DNA of 61,032 nt from Pseudomonas folii (GCF_014357575.1 NZ_JACONW010000015.1:1-61032), one strand, 5' to 3'. Positions 37,642 to 48,540 are shown, numbered from the stretch's first letter. A program made the numbers and translations. Notes: generated by a model not told the origin, from the sequence alone.

Positions 37642-39642
37642 ATGAAAATGTCGTTGCGCTCGCGAATGCTCGGTCTTTCGCGCCAAAACAAACGAATGCT
37701 GCAAGTCGGTGCCGACGTCGCCATTATCTGGGCGGCCCTCGCTCTCGCTTTTTTTGTGCGGCTCGGGCTTGAGGTTGCTTATTCGGCCCTCACCGCGCAT
37801 TTGTGGCTTTTTATTGCGACCCCCTTACTGACCATTCCCATCTTCATCCGCTTTGGCATGTACAGAGCGGTGATGCGCTTTTTCGGCAATGATGCGCTCA
37901 TTACCATATGCAAGGCAGTAACCCTTTCGGCGTTGCTGGTAGGCTTTTTTGTGTACTGGTACAGCGACCACAAGATAATTGTCCCGCGCTCCATCGTGTT
38001 CAATTACTGGTGGTTGAGCCTGGTCATGGTGGGCGGTCTACGCCTGTTCATGCGTCAGTACTTCATGGGCGACTGGTTCATGGCGGTTCAGCATGTGCCT
38101 TTTGCTTCACGCAATGATGCTCTGCCTAAAGTTGCGATCTACGGCGCGGGATCGGCGGGTAACCAGTTGGTCGCGGCCTTGCGCATGGGGCGCTCCATGC
38201 GTCCCGTGGCGTTTATCGACGACGATGAAACGATCACCAAACGCACTATTGCGGGGTTGCAGGTTTATAAACCCAGGCACATTCAGCAGATGATCGACGC
38301 TACAGGCGCTGGAGAGGTCCTCTTGGCCTTGCCATCAACCACCCGAGTGCGGCGTCGTGAGATTCTCGAGTATCTGGAAGGCTATGCGCTTCACGTACGT
38401 AGTGTTCCAGCCCTCGCGGATCTGGCCAGCGGCAGGGTAAAGGTGGATGACATTCAGGAAGTCGACATCGCAGATTTGCTCGGTCGTGATCCGGTGCCTG
38501 CGCAGGACGATCTGCTGGAGCACTGCATCACTGGCAAAGTCGTGATGGTCACCGGGGCCGGCGGCTCAATCGGCTCTGAGTTGTGTCGCCAGATCCTGAT
38601 GCTCAAGCCCACCAAACTTCTGCTGCTGGATCACGGCGAGTTCAACCTTTACACGATACTCGGCGAGTTGGAACAGCAGGTTCAAAGGGGCTCGCTGGAC
38701 GTCGAAGTGCTGCCCATTCTCGGCTCGGTTCGTTACTTCGGCAAAATGGTCGATGTCATGCACACGTGGGGCGTGGACACGGTTTACCACGCCGCAGCGT
38801 ATAAACATGTGCCTATGGTTGAGCACAACATCGCTGAAGGCGTACTCAACAATGTGATGGGCACGTTGCATACGGCACAGGCTGCCTTGCAGGCTGGAGT
38901 CACCAACTTTGTGTTGATCTCTACTGACAAGGCTGTGCGCCCGACCAACGTTATGGGCAGTACCAAGCGGCTTGCGGAAATGGTCCTGCAGGCACTCAGT
39001 CGTGAAGTTGCGCCTGTACTGTTTCGTGGCAGCAGCAATGTTTCCCAGGTCAATAAGACACGATTCACCATGGTGCGCTTCGGTAACGTGCTTGGCTCGT
39101 CAGGTTCAGTCATTCCACTGTTTCATCAACAGATCAAGAGTGGTGGTCCGTTGACCGTGACGCACCCGGCAATTACCCGATATTTCATGACCATCCCTGA
39201 AGCCGCTCAGTTGGTGATACAGGCAGGCTCCATGGGGCGGGGCGGGGACGTCTTCGTGCTGGACATGGGCGCCCCGGTGAAGATCATTGAACTCGCCGAG
39301 CGAATGATCAATCTGTCCGGGCTCAGTATTCGATCCGAGCGAAACCCTCACGGTGATATCGCTATCGAGTTCACCGGATTGCGGCCGGGTGAAAAGCTCT
39401 ATGAAGAGTTGTTGATCGGCGATAACGTCGTCTCGACACGCCACCCCATGATCATGAGTGCTCAGGAAGATTTCTTGCCCTGGAGCCAGCTCAAGGAGCA
39501 ACTGGAGTTGCTGCTGGATGCTGTTTCCAGAGATGACTATCCCGATGTAAGGCGCGTATTAGGCGAGATGGTTGTGGGTTACGCCCCAGAGGGAGACATT
39601 GTTGACTGGAACTACCTTGAGACGCGTGCTGATCCCCAATAA
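37642..39642 (+). CDS. wbpM: WbpM-type membrane-bound UDP-HexNAc 4,6-dehydratase (copy 1)
   Basis: The 666-residue protein has four N-terminal membrane segments (to about residue 150), a first Rossmann part with YGAGSAGNQLVAALRMGR near 166, and the catalytic SDR domain from about 300 with TGAGGSIGSELCRQI and STDKAVRPTNVMGSTKR. The M-x3-K in place of YxxxK is normal for this family. It makes UDP-2-acetamido-2,6-dideoxy-4-keto sugars (precursor of QuiNAc or FucNAc). GAGGG precedes the ATG. A close paralogue follows 240 bases downstream. Confidence 0.94.
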   Translation: MKMSLRSRMLGLSRQNKRMLQVGADVAIIWAALALAFFVRLGLEVAYSALTAHLWLFIATPLLTIPIFIRFGMYRAVMRFFGNDALITICKAVTLSALLVGFFVYWYSDHKIIVPRSIVFNYWWLSLVMVGGLRLFMRQYFMGDWFMAVQHVPFASRNDALPKVAIYGAGSAGNQLVAALRMGRSMRPVAFIDDDETITKRTIAGLQVYKPRHIQQMIDATGAGEVLLALPSTTRVRRREILEYLEGYALHVRSVPALADLASGRVKVDDIQEVDIADLLGRDPVPAQDDLLEHCITGKVVMVTGAGGSIGSELCRQILMLKPTKLLLLDHGEFNLYTILGELEQQVQRGSLDVEVLPILGSVRYFGKMVDVMHTWGVDTVYHAAAYKHVPMVEHNIAEGVLNNVMGTLHTAQAALQAGVTNFVLISTDKAVRPTNVMGSTKRLAEMVLQALSREVAPVLFRGSSNVSQVNKTRFTMVRFGNVLGSSGSVIPLFHQQIKSGGPLTVTHPAITRYFMTIPEAAQLVIQAGSMGRGGDVFVLDMGAPVKIIELAERMINLSGLSIRSERNPHGDIAIEFTGLRPGEKLYEELLIGDNVVSTRHPMIMSAQEDFLPWSQLKEQLELLLDAVSRDDYPDVRRVLGEMVVGYAPEGDIVDWNYLETRADPQ

Positions 39643-39883
39643 GTGCCACGCGTTGGCGCGTGTATTGGATTATCGACAAACATGGCTTTAGGCTATGCCT
39701 GGATCATTTGCCGAACAGCTGAACAAGTAGTCTTGTCTCAACATGAAATTTAACGGCGTGGCTCTATAATCGATGGCGTTGTTGCATTGTTTTTGAGATA
39801 ACTCGTCATGACTTCATCCTCGCCTGATGTTCTGCAGGTTGCGTAGATGACCCAGGATGCTGATCAAGGGGACTGAAGGAATC
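39643..39883. other. Spacer between the two wbpM paralogues
   Basis: There is no gene. A small stem CACGCG-TTGG-CGCGTG lies shortly after the first wbpM stop (near 39648-39663), without a T run. The spacer probably holds a separate promoter for the second copy. Confidence 0.4.
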
Positions 39884-41878
39884 ATGGAAAAACTTAGGGC
39901 GTTCTTGTTAGCGCTGCCTCGCCGTCAAAAACGAATCATTCAGGTAGCCACTGATATTGTTCTGGTGTGGGCCGCGCTGTGGATGGCGTTCTTCGTCCGG
40001 CTGGGCGCCGACGATTTGATTAACCCCCTGCAATCACACACCTGGCTGTTCATCAGCGCTCCTATTGTCGCCATCCCGCTTTTCATTCGAATGGGCCTTT
40101 ACCGGGCTGTCATGCGTTACTTCGGTAATGATGCCCTCATCGCTATCATCAAAGCGGTCAGCCTCTCTGCGTTGATTCTCGGCTGCCTGGTTTATGTCTA
40201 CAGCAATCATAAGCCGCTGGTTCCACGGTCCATCATGTTCAACTACTGGTGGTTGAGTCTGGTCATGATCGGCGGTTTACGTCTTGCCATGCGCCAGTAC
40301 TTTCTCGGCGACTGGTTTGCAGCGTCGCAGCATGTACCGTTCGCTAATCGGGAAGATGGCATTCTCAAAGTTGCTATCTACGGTGCGGGTTCAGCGGGCA
40401 ATCAGTTAGTGGCGGCTTTAAGAATGGGACGTCTCATGCGCCCCGTAGCCTTCATCGATGATGACGCGTCCATCACCAATCGAATTATCTCCGGGCTCCA
40501 GGTTTACAAGCCTCAACATATTCAGCGAATGATGGAAATGACCGGGGCTCAGGAAATCCTGCTCGCCATTCCATCTTCCACACGTGGGCGTCGGCGTGAA
40601 ATTCTAGGATTTCTCGAAGGCTTCCCTCTGCACGTCAGGAGCGTTCCAGGGTTCATGGATCTGGCGGCGGGGCGAGTAAAAGTCGATGATCTTCAGGAAG
40701 TGGATATTGCTGACCTTCTGGGGCGTGACCCGGTGCCTGCTCAGGATCACCTGCTGGAGCGCTGCATCAAGAGGCAGACGGTTCTGGTCACAGGGGCTGG
40801 AGGATCAATTGGTTCGGAACTGTGCCGCCAGATCGTATTACTGGAACCCACGACTCTTCTGCTGTTCGATCATAGCGAGTTTAATCTCTACACGATTTTT
40901 TCCGAGTTAGAGGCCTTTGTTCAAAGCAAGACGTTGCCGGTAAAGCTGCTGCCGATTCTTGGATCGGTGCGCAGCCAATCCAAGCTATACGACACGATGA
41001 AAACCTGGAATGTGACCACGGTTTACCATGCGGCTGCGTATAAACATGTACCGATGGTTGAACACAATATTGCCGAGGGTGTGATCAACAATGTGCTGGG
41101 CACGGTTAATACGGCTCAAGCCGCGCTTCAGGCCGGGGTGGCCAACTTCGTGCTGATTTCGACTGACAAGGCTGTGCGTCCTACCAATGTTATGGGGGGA
41201 ACAAAGCGTCTTGCCGAACTGACGCTGCAAGCGTTGAGTCGAGAGGTTTCACCGGTCATGTTTGGTGATACCTCAAATATTCGTCAGGTCAACAAGACCC
41301 GATTCATCATGGTTCGGTTTGGCAATGTGCTGGGCTCGTCCGGATCTGTTATCCCGCTATTCCATAAACAGATTCAGTCGGGCGGCCCGCTTACTGTTAC
41401 CCACCCGAAAATCACCCGGTACTTCATGACCATTCCTGAAGCTGCGCAACTGGTGATTCAAGCTGGCTCGATGGGCATGGGCGGAGATGTCTTTGTGCTG
41501 GACATGGGCGAGCCCGTCAAAATTGTCGACCTGGCGGAAAAGATGGTGCATCTGTCCGGCCTGAGCATTCGGTCCGAAAAGAATCCCCACGGTGATATTT
41601 CCATCGAGTTCACGGGTTTGCGCCCCGGTGAGAAACTTTACGAAGAGTTACTTATTGGCGATAACGTTGTCTCCACGCAGCATCCAATGATCATGAGTGC
41701 TAATGAAGATTATCTTTCATGGGAAAGAATGAAGGGCTATCTGGACCAGTTGCTCATTGCCGTTGCGGAAGATGACTATGCGCGGGTCAGGAAAATACTC
41801 ATGGAAACGGTGAACGGGTACGCTCCTGACGGCGAAATCGTGGATTGGAGTTATCAGCAGCGACACCGAAATCCTTGA
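39884..41878 (+). CDS. wbpM: WbpM-type membrane-bound UDP-HexNAc 4,6-dehydratase (copy 2)
   Basis: This 664-residue protein has the same architecture as the upstream copy. It has four membrane segments, then YGAGSAGNQLVAALRMGR near 165 and TGAGGSIGSELCRQI near 302, and PTNVMGGTKRLAE. Long blocks are identical to copy 1, while the N-terminal helices, inter-domain loops and the extreme C-terminus differ. The ATG at 39884 follows GAAGGA. It is convergent with the pse operon. Two full-length, apparently intact copies in tandem are unusual. Confidence 0.93.
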   Translation: MEKLRAFLLALPRRQKRIIQVATDIVLVWAALWMAFFVRLGADDLINPLQSHTWLFISAPIVAIPLFIRMGLYRAVMRYFGNDALIAIIKAVSLSALILGCLVYVYSNHKPLVPRSIMFNYWWLSLVMIGGLRLAMRQYFLGDWFAASQHVPFANREDGILKVAIYGAGSAGNQLVAALRMGRLMRPVAFIDDDASITNRIISGLQVYKPQHIQRMMEMTGAQEILLAIPSSTRGRRREILGFLEGFPLHVRSVPGFMDLAAGRVKVDDLQEVDIADLLGRDPVPAQDHLLERCIKRQTVLVTGAGGSIGSELCRQIVLLEPTTLLLFDHSEFNLYTIFSELEAFVQSKTLPVKLLPILGSVRSQSKLYDTMKTWNVTTVYHAAAYKHVPMVEHNIAEGVINNVLGTVNTAQAALQAGVANFVLISTDKAVRPTNVMGGTKRLAELTLQALSREVSPVMFGDTSNIRQVNKTRFIMVRFGNVLGSSGSVIPLFHKQIQSGGPLTVTHPKITRYFMTIPEAAQLVIQAGSMGMGGDVFVLDMGEPVKIVDLAEKMVHLSGLSIRSEKNPHGDISIEFTGLRPGEKLYEELLIGDNVVSTQHPMIMSANEDYLSWERMKGYLDQLLIAVAEDDYARVRKILMETVNGYAPDGEIVDWSYQQRHRNP

Positions 41879-41970
41879 GTGTAGTCCGGCGAGCGCATGA
41901 CTTTGTCAGTATAACGGCATGCGGTTGTACCGCGACTCACCAGACCCGTCTGAAGCGTCGGCAAAAGCGA

Positions 41971-43029
41971 TCACTGTTTGAGCTTCACATTCTCGGCTCG
42001 TACCGGGGTATTCATGGCGATATCCGTTGCGGCCAACGAACCAATCACCTGATCCAGATACTTCGGTGCCATCCCAAAGCCCGGCCGCACGCTGCGCACA
42101 GCATCTGCACTGATCATCTCGCCGGCCTTGAGATCTTTCACGAAATACAACGAACGTCGAAACTTCACGTTCCCTTGCTCGCTGGCTTTACGGCCATAGT
42201 CCACACGACCTAGCGCGGCCCAGGCCGTTTTACTGTCCCGACACAATGCCTTCAACTCATGGGGTTCCAGCGAGAAGCTGTCGTCCGGACCACCGCCACT
42301 GCGGTCGAGGGTGAAGTGCTTTTCGATGATGGATGCGCCCAGCGCAACACTGGTGATGGCGGTGGTGTTATCGAGGGTATGGTCCGACAGACCGGTTACC
42401 AGCCCGAAGCGCTTCATCATGTCGGGGAGGGTACGCAGGTTGTAGTCTTCCGCAGGCGCTGGATAACCACTGACACAGTGCAGAATCGCGAGTTCTTTAC
42501 AGCCGCCGGCACGCGCTGCGTCAATGGCTTCGGCAATCTCCTGCTCATCCGCCATTCCGGTGGAAATGATCATGGGTTTGCCGGTGCTGGCGACGTATTT
42601 GATCAGCGGCAGATCTACAGCTTCAAATGAAGCGATCTTGTAAGCGGGCGCGCCGAGGTCCTCAAGCAAATCCACAGCCGTTGAATCGAACGGCGAGCTG
42701 AACAGCGTGATGCCTACTTTACGGGCATGCTCGAACAGCGGCGCGTGCCACTCCCAAGGCATCTGGGCGCGAAGATACAGCCCATGCAGAGTCTCACCGT
42801 CCCACAATCCACCGTGAATTTTGAATTCATCGGCATCGCTATCAAGGGTGATGGTATCAGCCGTATAGGTCTGTAACTTGACAGCATCAGCGCCAGCCAG
42901 CTTGGCTGCTTCAATGATTTTCAGTGCGGTTTCCAGCTTGCCATTATGATTGGCGGAAAGCTCGGCAATGATATAGGGAGACGACTCCACACCAATGGTA
43001 CGGCCTGCTATGGATATCGATGGACTCAT
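41971..43029 (-). CDS. pseI: Pseudaminic acid synthase
   Basis: The 352-residue protein belongs to the NeuB family. It condenses 2,4-diacetamido-2,4,6-trideoxy-L-altrose with phosphoenolpyruvate to give pseudaminic acid. The TIM-barrel shows IIAELSANHNG, AVKLQTYTADTIT, KIASFEAVDLPLI, GLSDHTLDNTTA and EKHFTLDRSGGGPDDSFS. A C-terminal SAF (antifreeze-like) domain covers about residues 290-352. FEAVD and the wide SGGGPDD loop favour PseI over sialic acid synthase, and the operon confirms it. It overlaps pseH by four bases. Confidence 0.95.
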   Translation of the reverse strand: MSPSISIAGRTIGVESSPYIIAELSANHNGKLETALKIIEAAKLAGADAVKLQTYTADTITLDSDADEFKIHGGLWDGETLHGLYLRAQMPWEWHAPLFEHARKVGITLFSSPFDSTAVDLLEDLGAPAYKIASFEAVDLPLIKYVASTGKPMIISTGMADEQEIAEAIDAARAGGCKELAILHCVSGYPAPAEDYNLRTLPDMMKRFGLVTGLSDHTLDNTTAITSVALGASIIEKHFTLDRSGGGPDDSFSLEPHELKALCRDSKTAWAALGRVDYGRKASEQGNVKFRRSLYFVKDLKAGEMISADAVRSVRPGFGMAPKYLDQVIGSLAATDIAMNTPVRAENVKLKQ

Positions 43030-43583
43030 GATCTTTCCCCAAACACCTTGACCAGCTTATCCAGAATGGCCGGACGTTTTTCCTGCCACTCTGACGACAA
43101 CAAACCGAACTGAACGATACCCACTTGCTCACCCTCGTACAGATGCTGCTTGGGCGGCACCTCTTCAATCGTGAATCCGAATTTCTGATGCAGCTTGAGC
43201 ACGGCATGATTGAATTCCAGCACTTCGCATCGCAGCTTGTGCAGGGCGAGTTCGCCAAAGGCCATATCTAATGCCAGAAACTCCATTTTACTGCCCGTTC
43301 CTTTTGGCGATTCCGGATCGGCATAAAACGCCCATGTGCCCACGGCATCAACCCTGTCAAGATCGCTAAAGCCCACCACGCCGAGAGCAATACCCGAGCA
43401 CTCATACATGAAGTAACGTCGGTCCGTTCGCCCCTGAAGCGAGTTCCACCACTTCCTGTGTTCGGAGGGGGAAATAACATGCCTGGAGTACATATTGCTC
43501 CGAACGCTTTCGGCATTGCGCCACGTCAGCACGCGCTCAAGTTCGTCCTCACGGATAGCTCTTAACAACCCCAAGCTGCTCAC
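43026..43583 (-). CDS. pseH: UDP-4-amino-4,6-dideoxy-AltNAc N-acetyltransferase (PseH)
   Basis: The 185-residue GNAT acetyltransferase opens with LLRAIREDELERVLTWRNAESVR and carries FGELALHKLRCEVLEFNHAVLKLHQKFGF, typical of PseH. It acetylates the 4-amino group in the pseudaminic pathway using acetyl-CoA. Four-base overlaps with both neighbours (pseG before, pseI after) show tight translational coupling. Confidence 0.92.
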   Translation of the reverse strand: MSSLGLLRAIREDELERVLTWRNAESVRSNMYSRHVISPSEHRKWWNSLQGRTDRRYFMYECSGIALGVVGFSDLDRVDAVGTWAFYADPESPKGTGSKMEFLALDMAFGELALHKLRCEVLEFNHAVLKLHQKFGFTIEEVPPKQHLYEGEQVGIVQFGLLSSEWQEKRPAILDKLVKVFGERS

Positions 43584-44689
43584 TGCGCCATCTCCATACC
43601 CGCCAATCGCTTCAGAATACTGCTGACCCTGTTTGCTCCTGCACCGTCGGTAATCCCTGAAGAGGCGGTGGTCATATTATTCAGAAAACCAGGGTCACTG
43701 AGCGCACGCTCGATGCACTGCGATAATTGATCACCAAGTGCTTCTTCAGAGGACAGCACGTGAGCCGCACCCGCAGATGACAGCAACGATGCGGCATATC
43801 GTTGGTTATCGGCCAATATCAACATCAGCGTAGGCAAGCCAAGACAGCATCGTTCCCAGGACGTAGATCCAGCAGCGCCTATGGCCAGATCGGCAGCGCA
43901 CATCTGACTTGCCATATCCGAAACATTCTCAATAACACTGGTTCTCCACGGCATGCCTGCTGCCCGCTGGCGAACAGCTTCCAGCCACGGCGCAGTCGTT
44001 CCCATCACGACAACGATTTCAGAATCCTTGGGGAGCGGGCTTTCGCACAAGCCATCCAGAACCCGCTCCGTGACATTGTTGCTGTCTACTCCACCGAGAC
44101 TGATCAGGATACGTTTCAGTCCGCTGTTTTTACGCCGCTCGAGTGACATTTCTCGCAGCCTTGAAAAGTCAGGGCGAAGCAGGGCGTATTCACTGCCAGT
44201 CAGTATTTCGCATCCCTCAGGCACTAGTCTCTGATAGTCAGACTCGGGGCGTCCGTAAGTCTGGTCCAGCAGCACATCGCAGCAGTGGCTGCGAGTGGCC
44301 AGGTCATCGATCACAGCCAACCTTGAGTAATGAGATCCCAATAGTTCTTGCCAGCGATAGTCGATCCCGTAGTGATCTACGATCATCCAATCATATTGAT
44401 GATCACCAAGAGCCCGTTCGCAAGTTAATGCATCACTCTCCTGAGTGGCCCCCAACCATTGCAGGTAGTGAGCGCTGGAATAAGCAGATATGTCGGCGCA
44501 AGGCGCTCCCAGACTGAGGACTGCAAACCCTTGATTGCGAATAAACCCAATCAGGTTGCCAGGGTGCTCTCTGCACAAAAACTCACAGACAGAGCCTCTT
44601 TCCGTGAGGGCATGAGCCAATGTGAGGCAGCGCATGACATGACCGCTGCCCATCTCAAGTGAGGCATCGACCCTGAAAACGACCCTCAT
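43580..44689 (-). CDS. pseG: UDP-2,4-diacetamido-2,4,6-trideoxy-L-altropyranose hydrolase (PseG)
   Basis: The 369-residue protein has the GT-B-like fold that removes UDP from the sugar nucleotide before PseI. It starts MRVVFRVDASLEMGSGHVMRCLTLA, which contains the GSGHVMR catalytic motif. ILISLGGVD and AIGAAGSTSWERCCLGLPTL follow in the C-terminal half. The ATG at 44689 lies five bases after the pseF stop; an upstream in-frame start would overlap pseF and has no homology. Confidence 0.92.
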   Translation of the reverse strand: MRVVFRVDASLEMGSGHVMRCLTLAHALTERGSVCEFLCREHPGNLIGFIRNQGFAVLSLGAPCADISAYSSAHYLQWLGATQESDALTCERALGDHQYDWMIVDHYGIDYRWQELLGSHYSRLAVIDDLATRSHCCDVLLDQTYGRPESDYQRLVPEGCEILTGSEYALLRPDFSRLREMSLERRKNSGLKRILISLGGVDSNNVTERVLDGLCESPLPKDSEIVVVMGTTAPWLEAVRQRAAGMPWRTSVIENVSDMASQMCAADLAIGAAGSTSWERCCLGLPTLMLILADNQRYAASLLSSAGAAHVLSSEEALGDQLSQCIERALSDPGFLNNMTTASSGITDGAGANRVSSILKRLAGMEMAQ

Positions 44690-44694
44690 CGGCT

Positions 44695-45396
44695 TCACTT
44701 TGCCGCATCCGCAGCATTCATTGCCTTGAACATCCATTCCGCACGTACCCAGTCATCAAGGGTATCGATGTCTTGCACGCGATGCCGCGCCAGCTTTACG
44801 GCTGCCGAATACCGACTGAACATGATTTTGCCCTGCAGCCAGGCACTCGCCTTGCCCCAATAGAATTGGCCTGCGTCGTGAAAAGCCTCTTCCAGTTCCT
44901 GCGAGCGGGTATTGAAATGTTCCGGGCTGAACATGCTTACGCGATCAGCTTCATCAAGGCGTATGGCGCGCTGGATAGGGAAGGGGTAGCTGGTTACTGA
45001 GAACGCATAATCACTGCCGGTCTCTTCCAGCACATTCAGACCTGCCTGCAGATCCTCAGCCCTGACGAAAGGCGCCGTCGCATAGACGCAGCACACATGC
45101 GTCGCGGCAATCCCGCTATCCAGATGCCACTGCACGGCGTGGGCCACCACCGGGATGGTGCCGGTGTAATCGTCCGACAAGGTATCCGGGCGCATGAACG
45201 GCGTGGTTGCGCCGTATTCGCGCGCCACTTCCGCGATCTCTTCATCGTCGGTGGAGACGACTACGCGATCAAAGCAGCCACTCTGAAGTGCTGCCTCAAT
45301 CGACCAGGCAATGATTGGCTTGCCGCAAAACATCTTGATGTTCTTGCGGGTTATACGCTTGCTGCCACCGCGAGCAGGGATCACCGCCAGTTTCAT
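44695..45396 (-). CDS. pseF: Pseudaminic acid cytidylyltransferase
   Basis: The 233-residue protein is a CMP-sugar synthetase of the NeuA family. The N-terminal IPARGGSKRITRKNIK binds CTP, followed by the VVSTDDEEIAEVA segment. It activates pseudaminic acid as CMP-Pse for the final glycosyltransferase. The start overlaps pseC by four bases. Confidence 0.94.
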   Translation of the reverse strand: MKLAVIPARGGSKRITRKNIKMFCGKPIIAWSIEAALQSGCFDRVVVSTDDEEIAEVAREYGATTPFMRPDTLSDDYTGTIPVVAHAVQWHLDSGIAATHVCCVYATAPFVRAEDLQAGLNVLEETGSDYAFSVTSYPFPIQRAIRLDEADRVSMFSPEHFNTRSQELEEAFHDAGQFYWGKASAWLQGKIMFSRYSAAVKLARHRVQDIDTLDDWVRAEWMFKAMNAADAAK

Positions 45397-46553
45397 GGGA
45401 TGAGGGCCTTGCTCAGGGCCGCGACAACCTCATCCTGGTGGTCGAGGGTCATGGTCTGGAACATCGGAATACTGAGGGCTTCACGATAGTATTTCTGGCT
45501 TTCCGGAAAGGCGTCCGGCGCAAAACCCATTTGCTGGAAGTACGGCTGCGTGTGCACCGGAATGTAATGCAGGTTTACGCCGATACCCTGAGCACGCATG
45601 GATTCGAACACTTGGCGATGCGTCACCGCCAGTTTGTCGAGCTGCAAGCGGATGACGAACAAGTGCAGGCCTGAGTAGCCTTCCGGGTGCTGCCATGGGA
45701 GGGTGATCGGCAAGTGAGCCAGCAGCTCTTGATAACGTGCTGCCAACAGGTGTCGCCGCGTAACGTAATCATCAAGCCGGTCCATCTGGCTGACACCCAA
45801 CGCCGCCTGCAACTCGGTCATCCGATAATTGAAGCCGAGATCGATTTGTTGGTAGTACCACGGGCCATCGGCGTCGTGGGTCATTTGCTCCGGATCGCGG
45901 GTAATGCCATGGCTGCGCAGCAATGCCAACTTCCGGGCCAGTTGCGCATCATTGGTGGTGACCATCCCGCCTTCTGCGGTGGTAATGATCTTTACCGGGT
46001 GAAAGCTGAAAACCGTGATATCGCTATATTGGCAGTTACCAATGGGTAGACCCTGGTACTTGCCGCCAATGGCATGGGATGCATCTTCGATAACCCGAAA
46101 CCCGAATTGCTGCGACAGTGCATGGATGCGCTCCATGTCACAAGGCTGGCCGCAGAGATGTACCGCAACCAATACCTTCGGCAACTGCCCGGTTCGTTGA
46201 GCTTCCAGCAACTTATCCTCAAGCGCTACGACGTCAAGGTTGTAAGTGCGCGGATCGATGTCCACGAAATCAACCTGCGCACCGCAATACAGTCCGCAGT
46301 TGGCAGAAGCGACGAATGTAACCGGTGTCGTCCACAACAGATCGCCGGGCCCAAGCCCCAGCGCAAGACAGGCAATGTGCAGCGCGGACGTCGCGCTGTT
46401 GACTGCGAGCGCATGTCTGGCGCCGCAGTAGTTGGCAATCAGGCCCTCAAACCGCGGGACCATCGGCCCCTGGGTCAGAAAGTCGGACTGTAAAACGCCC
46501 ACCACTGCGTCAATATCGGCCTGGGTAATGTCCTGGCGGCCATAGGGAATCAT
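45393..46553 (-). CDS. pseC: UDP-4-amino-4,6-dideoxy-N-acetyl-L-altrosamine transaminase (PseC)
   Basis: This PLP aminotransferase of the DegT family has 386 residues. It begins MIPYGRQDITQADIDAVVGVL, a recognisable PseC start. It has NSATSALHIACLALG, EDASHAIGG, TVFSFHPVKIITTAEGG with the PLP-binding lysine, and DLGFNYRMTELQAALG. It aminates the 4-keto product of PseB with glutamate. It lies two bases after the pseB stop. Confidence 0.95.
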   Translation of the reverse strand: MIPYGRQDITQADIDAVVGVLQSDFLTQGPMVPRFEGLIANYCGARHALAVNSATSALHIACLALGLGPGDLLWTTPVTFVASANCGLYCGAQVDFVDIDPRTYNLDVVALEDKLLEAQRTGQLPKVLVAVHLCGQPCDMERIHALSQQFGFRVIEDASHAIGGKYQGLPIGNCQYSDITVFSFHPVKIITTAEGGMVTTNDAQLARKLALLRSHGITRDPEQMTHDADGPWYYQQIDLGFNYRMTELQAALGVSQMDRLDDYVTRRHLLAARYQELLAHLPITLPWQHPEGYSGLHLFVIRLQLDKLAVTHRQVFESMRAQGIGVNLHYIPVHTQPYFQQMGFAPDAFPESQKYYREALSIPMFQTMTLDHQDEVVAALSKALIP

Positions 46554-46555
46554 AT

Positions 46556-47557
<1,002 letters not shown>

Positions 47558-48078
47558 CTATCTATCCTGAAAAGAAGTCTTGGATGTGTTCGGCCTGACA
47601 TTTGATTGCGCAGTCATTTGCGATCAGATCGTCATGGGTGCCAATGCGATGAAGTAGAGCATATCGCACTCTGCATGGTCGCCAACTTTTGTCCCACCGT
47701 GATTGTGCTTTCGGCCTTGAAAAATCCTCCATTGCGTCCCGCAGGCATAGACCCGTAAGACCGGCTTTAGCCGGGAAGAGATTATGTCTGGCGAAGGGTA
47801 CCTGGCGAATGTACTGGCTTCCTCCCGGCTAAAGCGGAACGCCGCCCGGCCAGTCCTGCAAAAAACCATTTATCCAGTGAATTATGTTGCGTTCGAAAAA
47901 GGCAGTTTGTCGCCTCGTGTTACCCGATTAGCGTGGCGGGTGTAATGAAAACCTTATCAGCTCGCTCGTGTAATAACTGGTCACCCTTGCCTCGATTGAC
48001 ACCCCAACACCCTGAACTAAGTTTGAGTGGCGACTCAAGGAATGTCGCACTCAATCATGATGTTACGGAGTGTTCCAC
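47558..48078. other. Intergenic region between divergent pseB and comEA
   Basis: It holds the presumed promoters of the pse operon (left) and comEA (right) and one REP pair. No gene is supported; the 81-codon frame across the REP is a palindrome artefact. Confidence 0.5.
47757..47836. repeat. REPIN of the CCGGCTTTAGCCGG family
   Basis: The left REP is near 47758-47777 (CCGGCTTTAGCCGG), with an inverted partner (CCCGGCTAAAGC) near 47824-47835. It is the same family as the array at 8.5-9.0 kb and the pair at 57.1 kb. It is the first REP seen on the right side of the polysaccharide island. Confidence 0.85.
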
Positions 48079-48411
48079 ATGCGTAAAGCTTTTCTTTCCT
48101 CGTTGTTATTCGCGTTTTTAACCAGTGCTTCGGTTGCTGTAACCGCCGCGCCGGTTACGCCTTCGGAAAAGAATACCCCCATGGCCGCGGTCGTCATGCA
48201 GGATCAAATGGCACCCAAGGTCAACATCAATACCGCTGAAGCGGAAACCCTGCAGAAGCAACTCTCAGGCATCGGAAAGGGTAAGGCTGAAGCCATCGTC
48301 GCCTATCGCGAGGCCAACGGTGAGTTCACCTCGGTGGACGAGTTGATTGAAGTCAAAGGCATTGGCAAAGCCCTTCTGGACAAGAATCGGGACAGACTCG
48401 CAGTCGAGTAA
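48079..48411 (+). CDS. ComEA-family helix-hairpin-helix DNA-binding protein
   Basis: The 110-residue protein has a signal peptide (MRKAFLSSLLFAFLTSASVA, cleavage near the following TAA) and a C-terminal double helix-hairpin-helix (about residues 48-108: KVNINTAEAETLQKQLSGIG, VDELIEVKGIGKALL). Periplasmic ComEA-like proteins bind double-stranded DNA and support DNA uptake, although most pseudomonads are not known to be naturally competent. The same gene follows wbpM in P. aeruginosa, so it marks the conserved right edge of the O-antigen locus. Confidence 0.9.
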   Translation: MRKAFLSSLLFAFLTSASVAVTAAPVTPSEKNTPMAAVVMQDQMAPKVNINTAEAETLQKQLSGIGKGKAEAIVAYREANGEFTSVDELIEVKGIGKALLDKNRDRLAVE

Positions 48412-48433
48412 CCGCCTTTAATTCCTTCTGATC

Positions 48434-48454
48434 AGGCCGGTCCAGGACCGGCCT
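48434..48454 (+). terminator. Hairpin after comEA
   Basis: The arms AGGCCGGTCC and GGACCGGCCT form a very strong GC-rich stem 23 bases after the comEA stop. Only a weak T-rich tail follows (TTCCTGT), so efficiency is uncertain. Confidence 0.6.
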
Positions 48455-48540
48455 TCCTGTCATCCCCGCTTCATCTCCTCCTGCTGCCAGACCTGGCACA
48501 CGACATCCTTGCGCTTGATTTGGGCCTCTTGACACATCAA

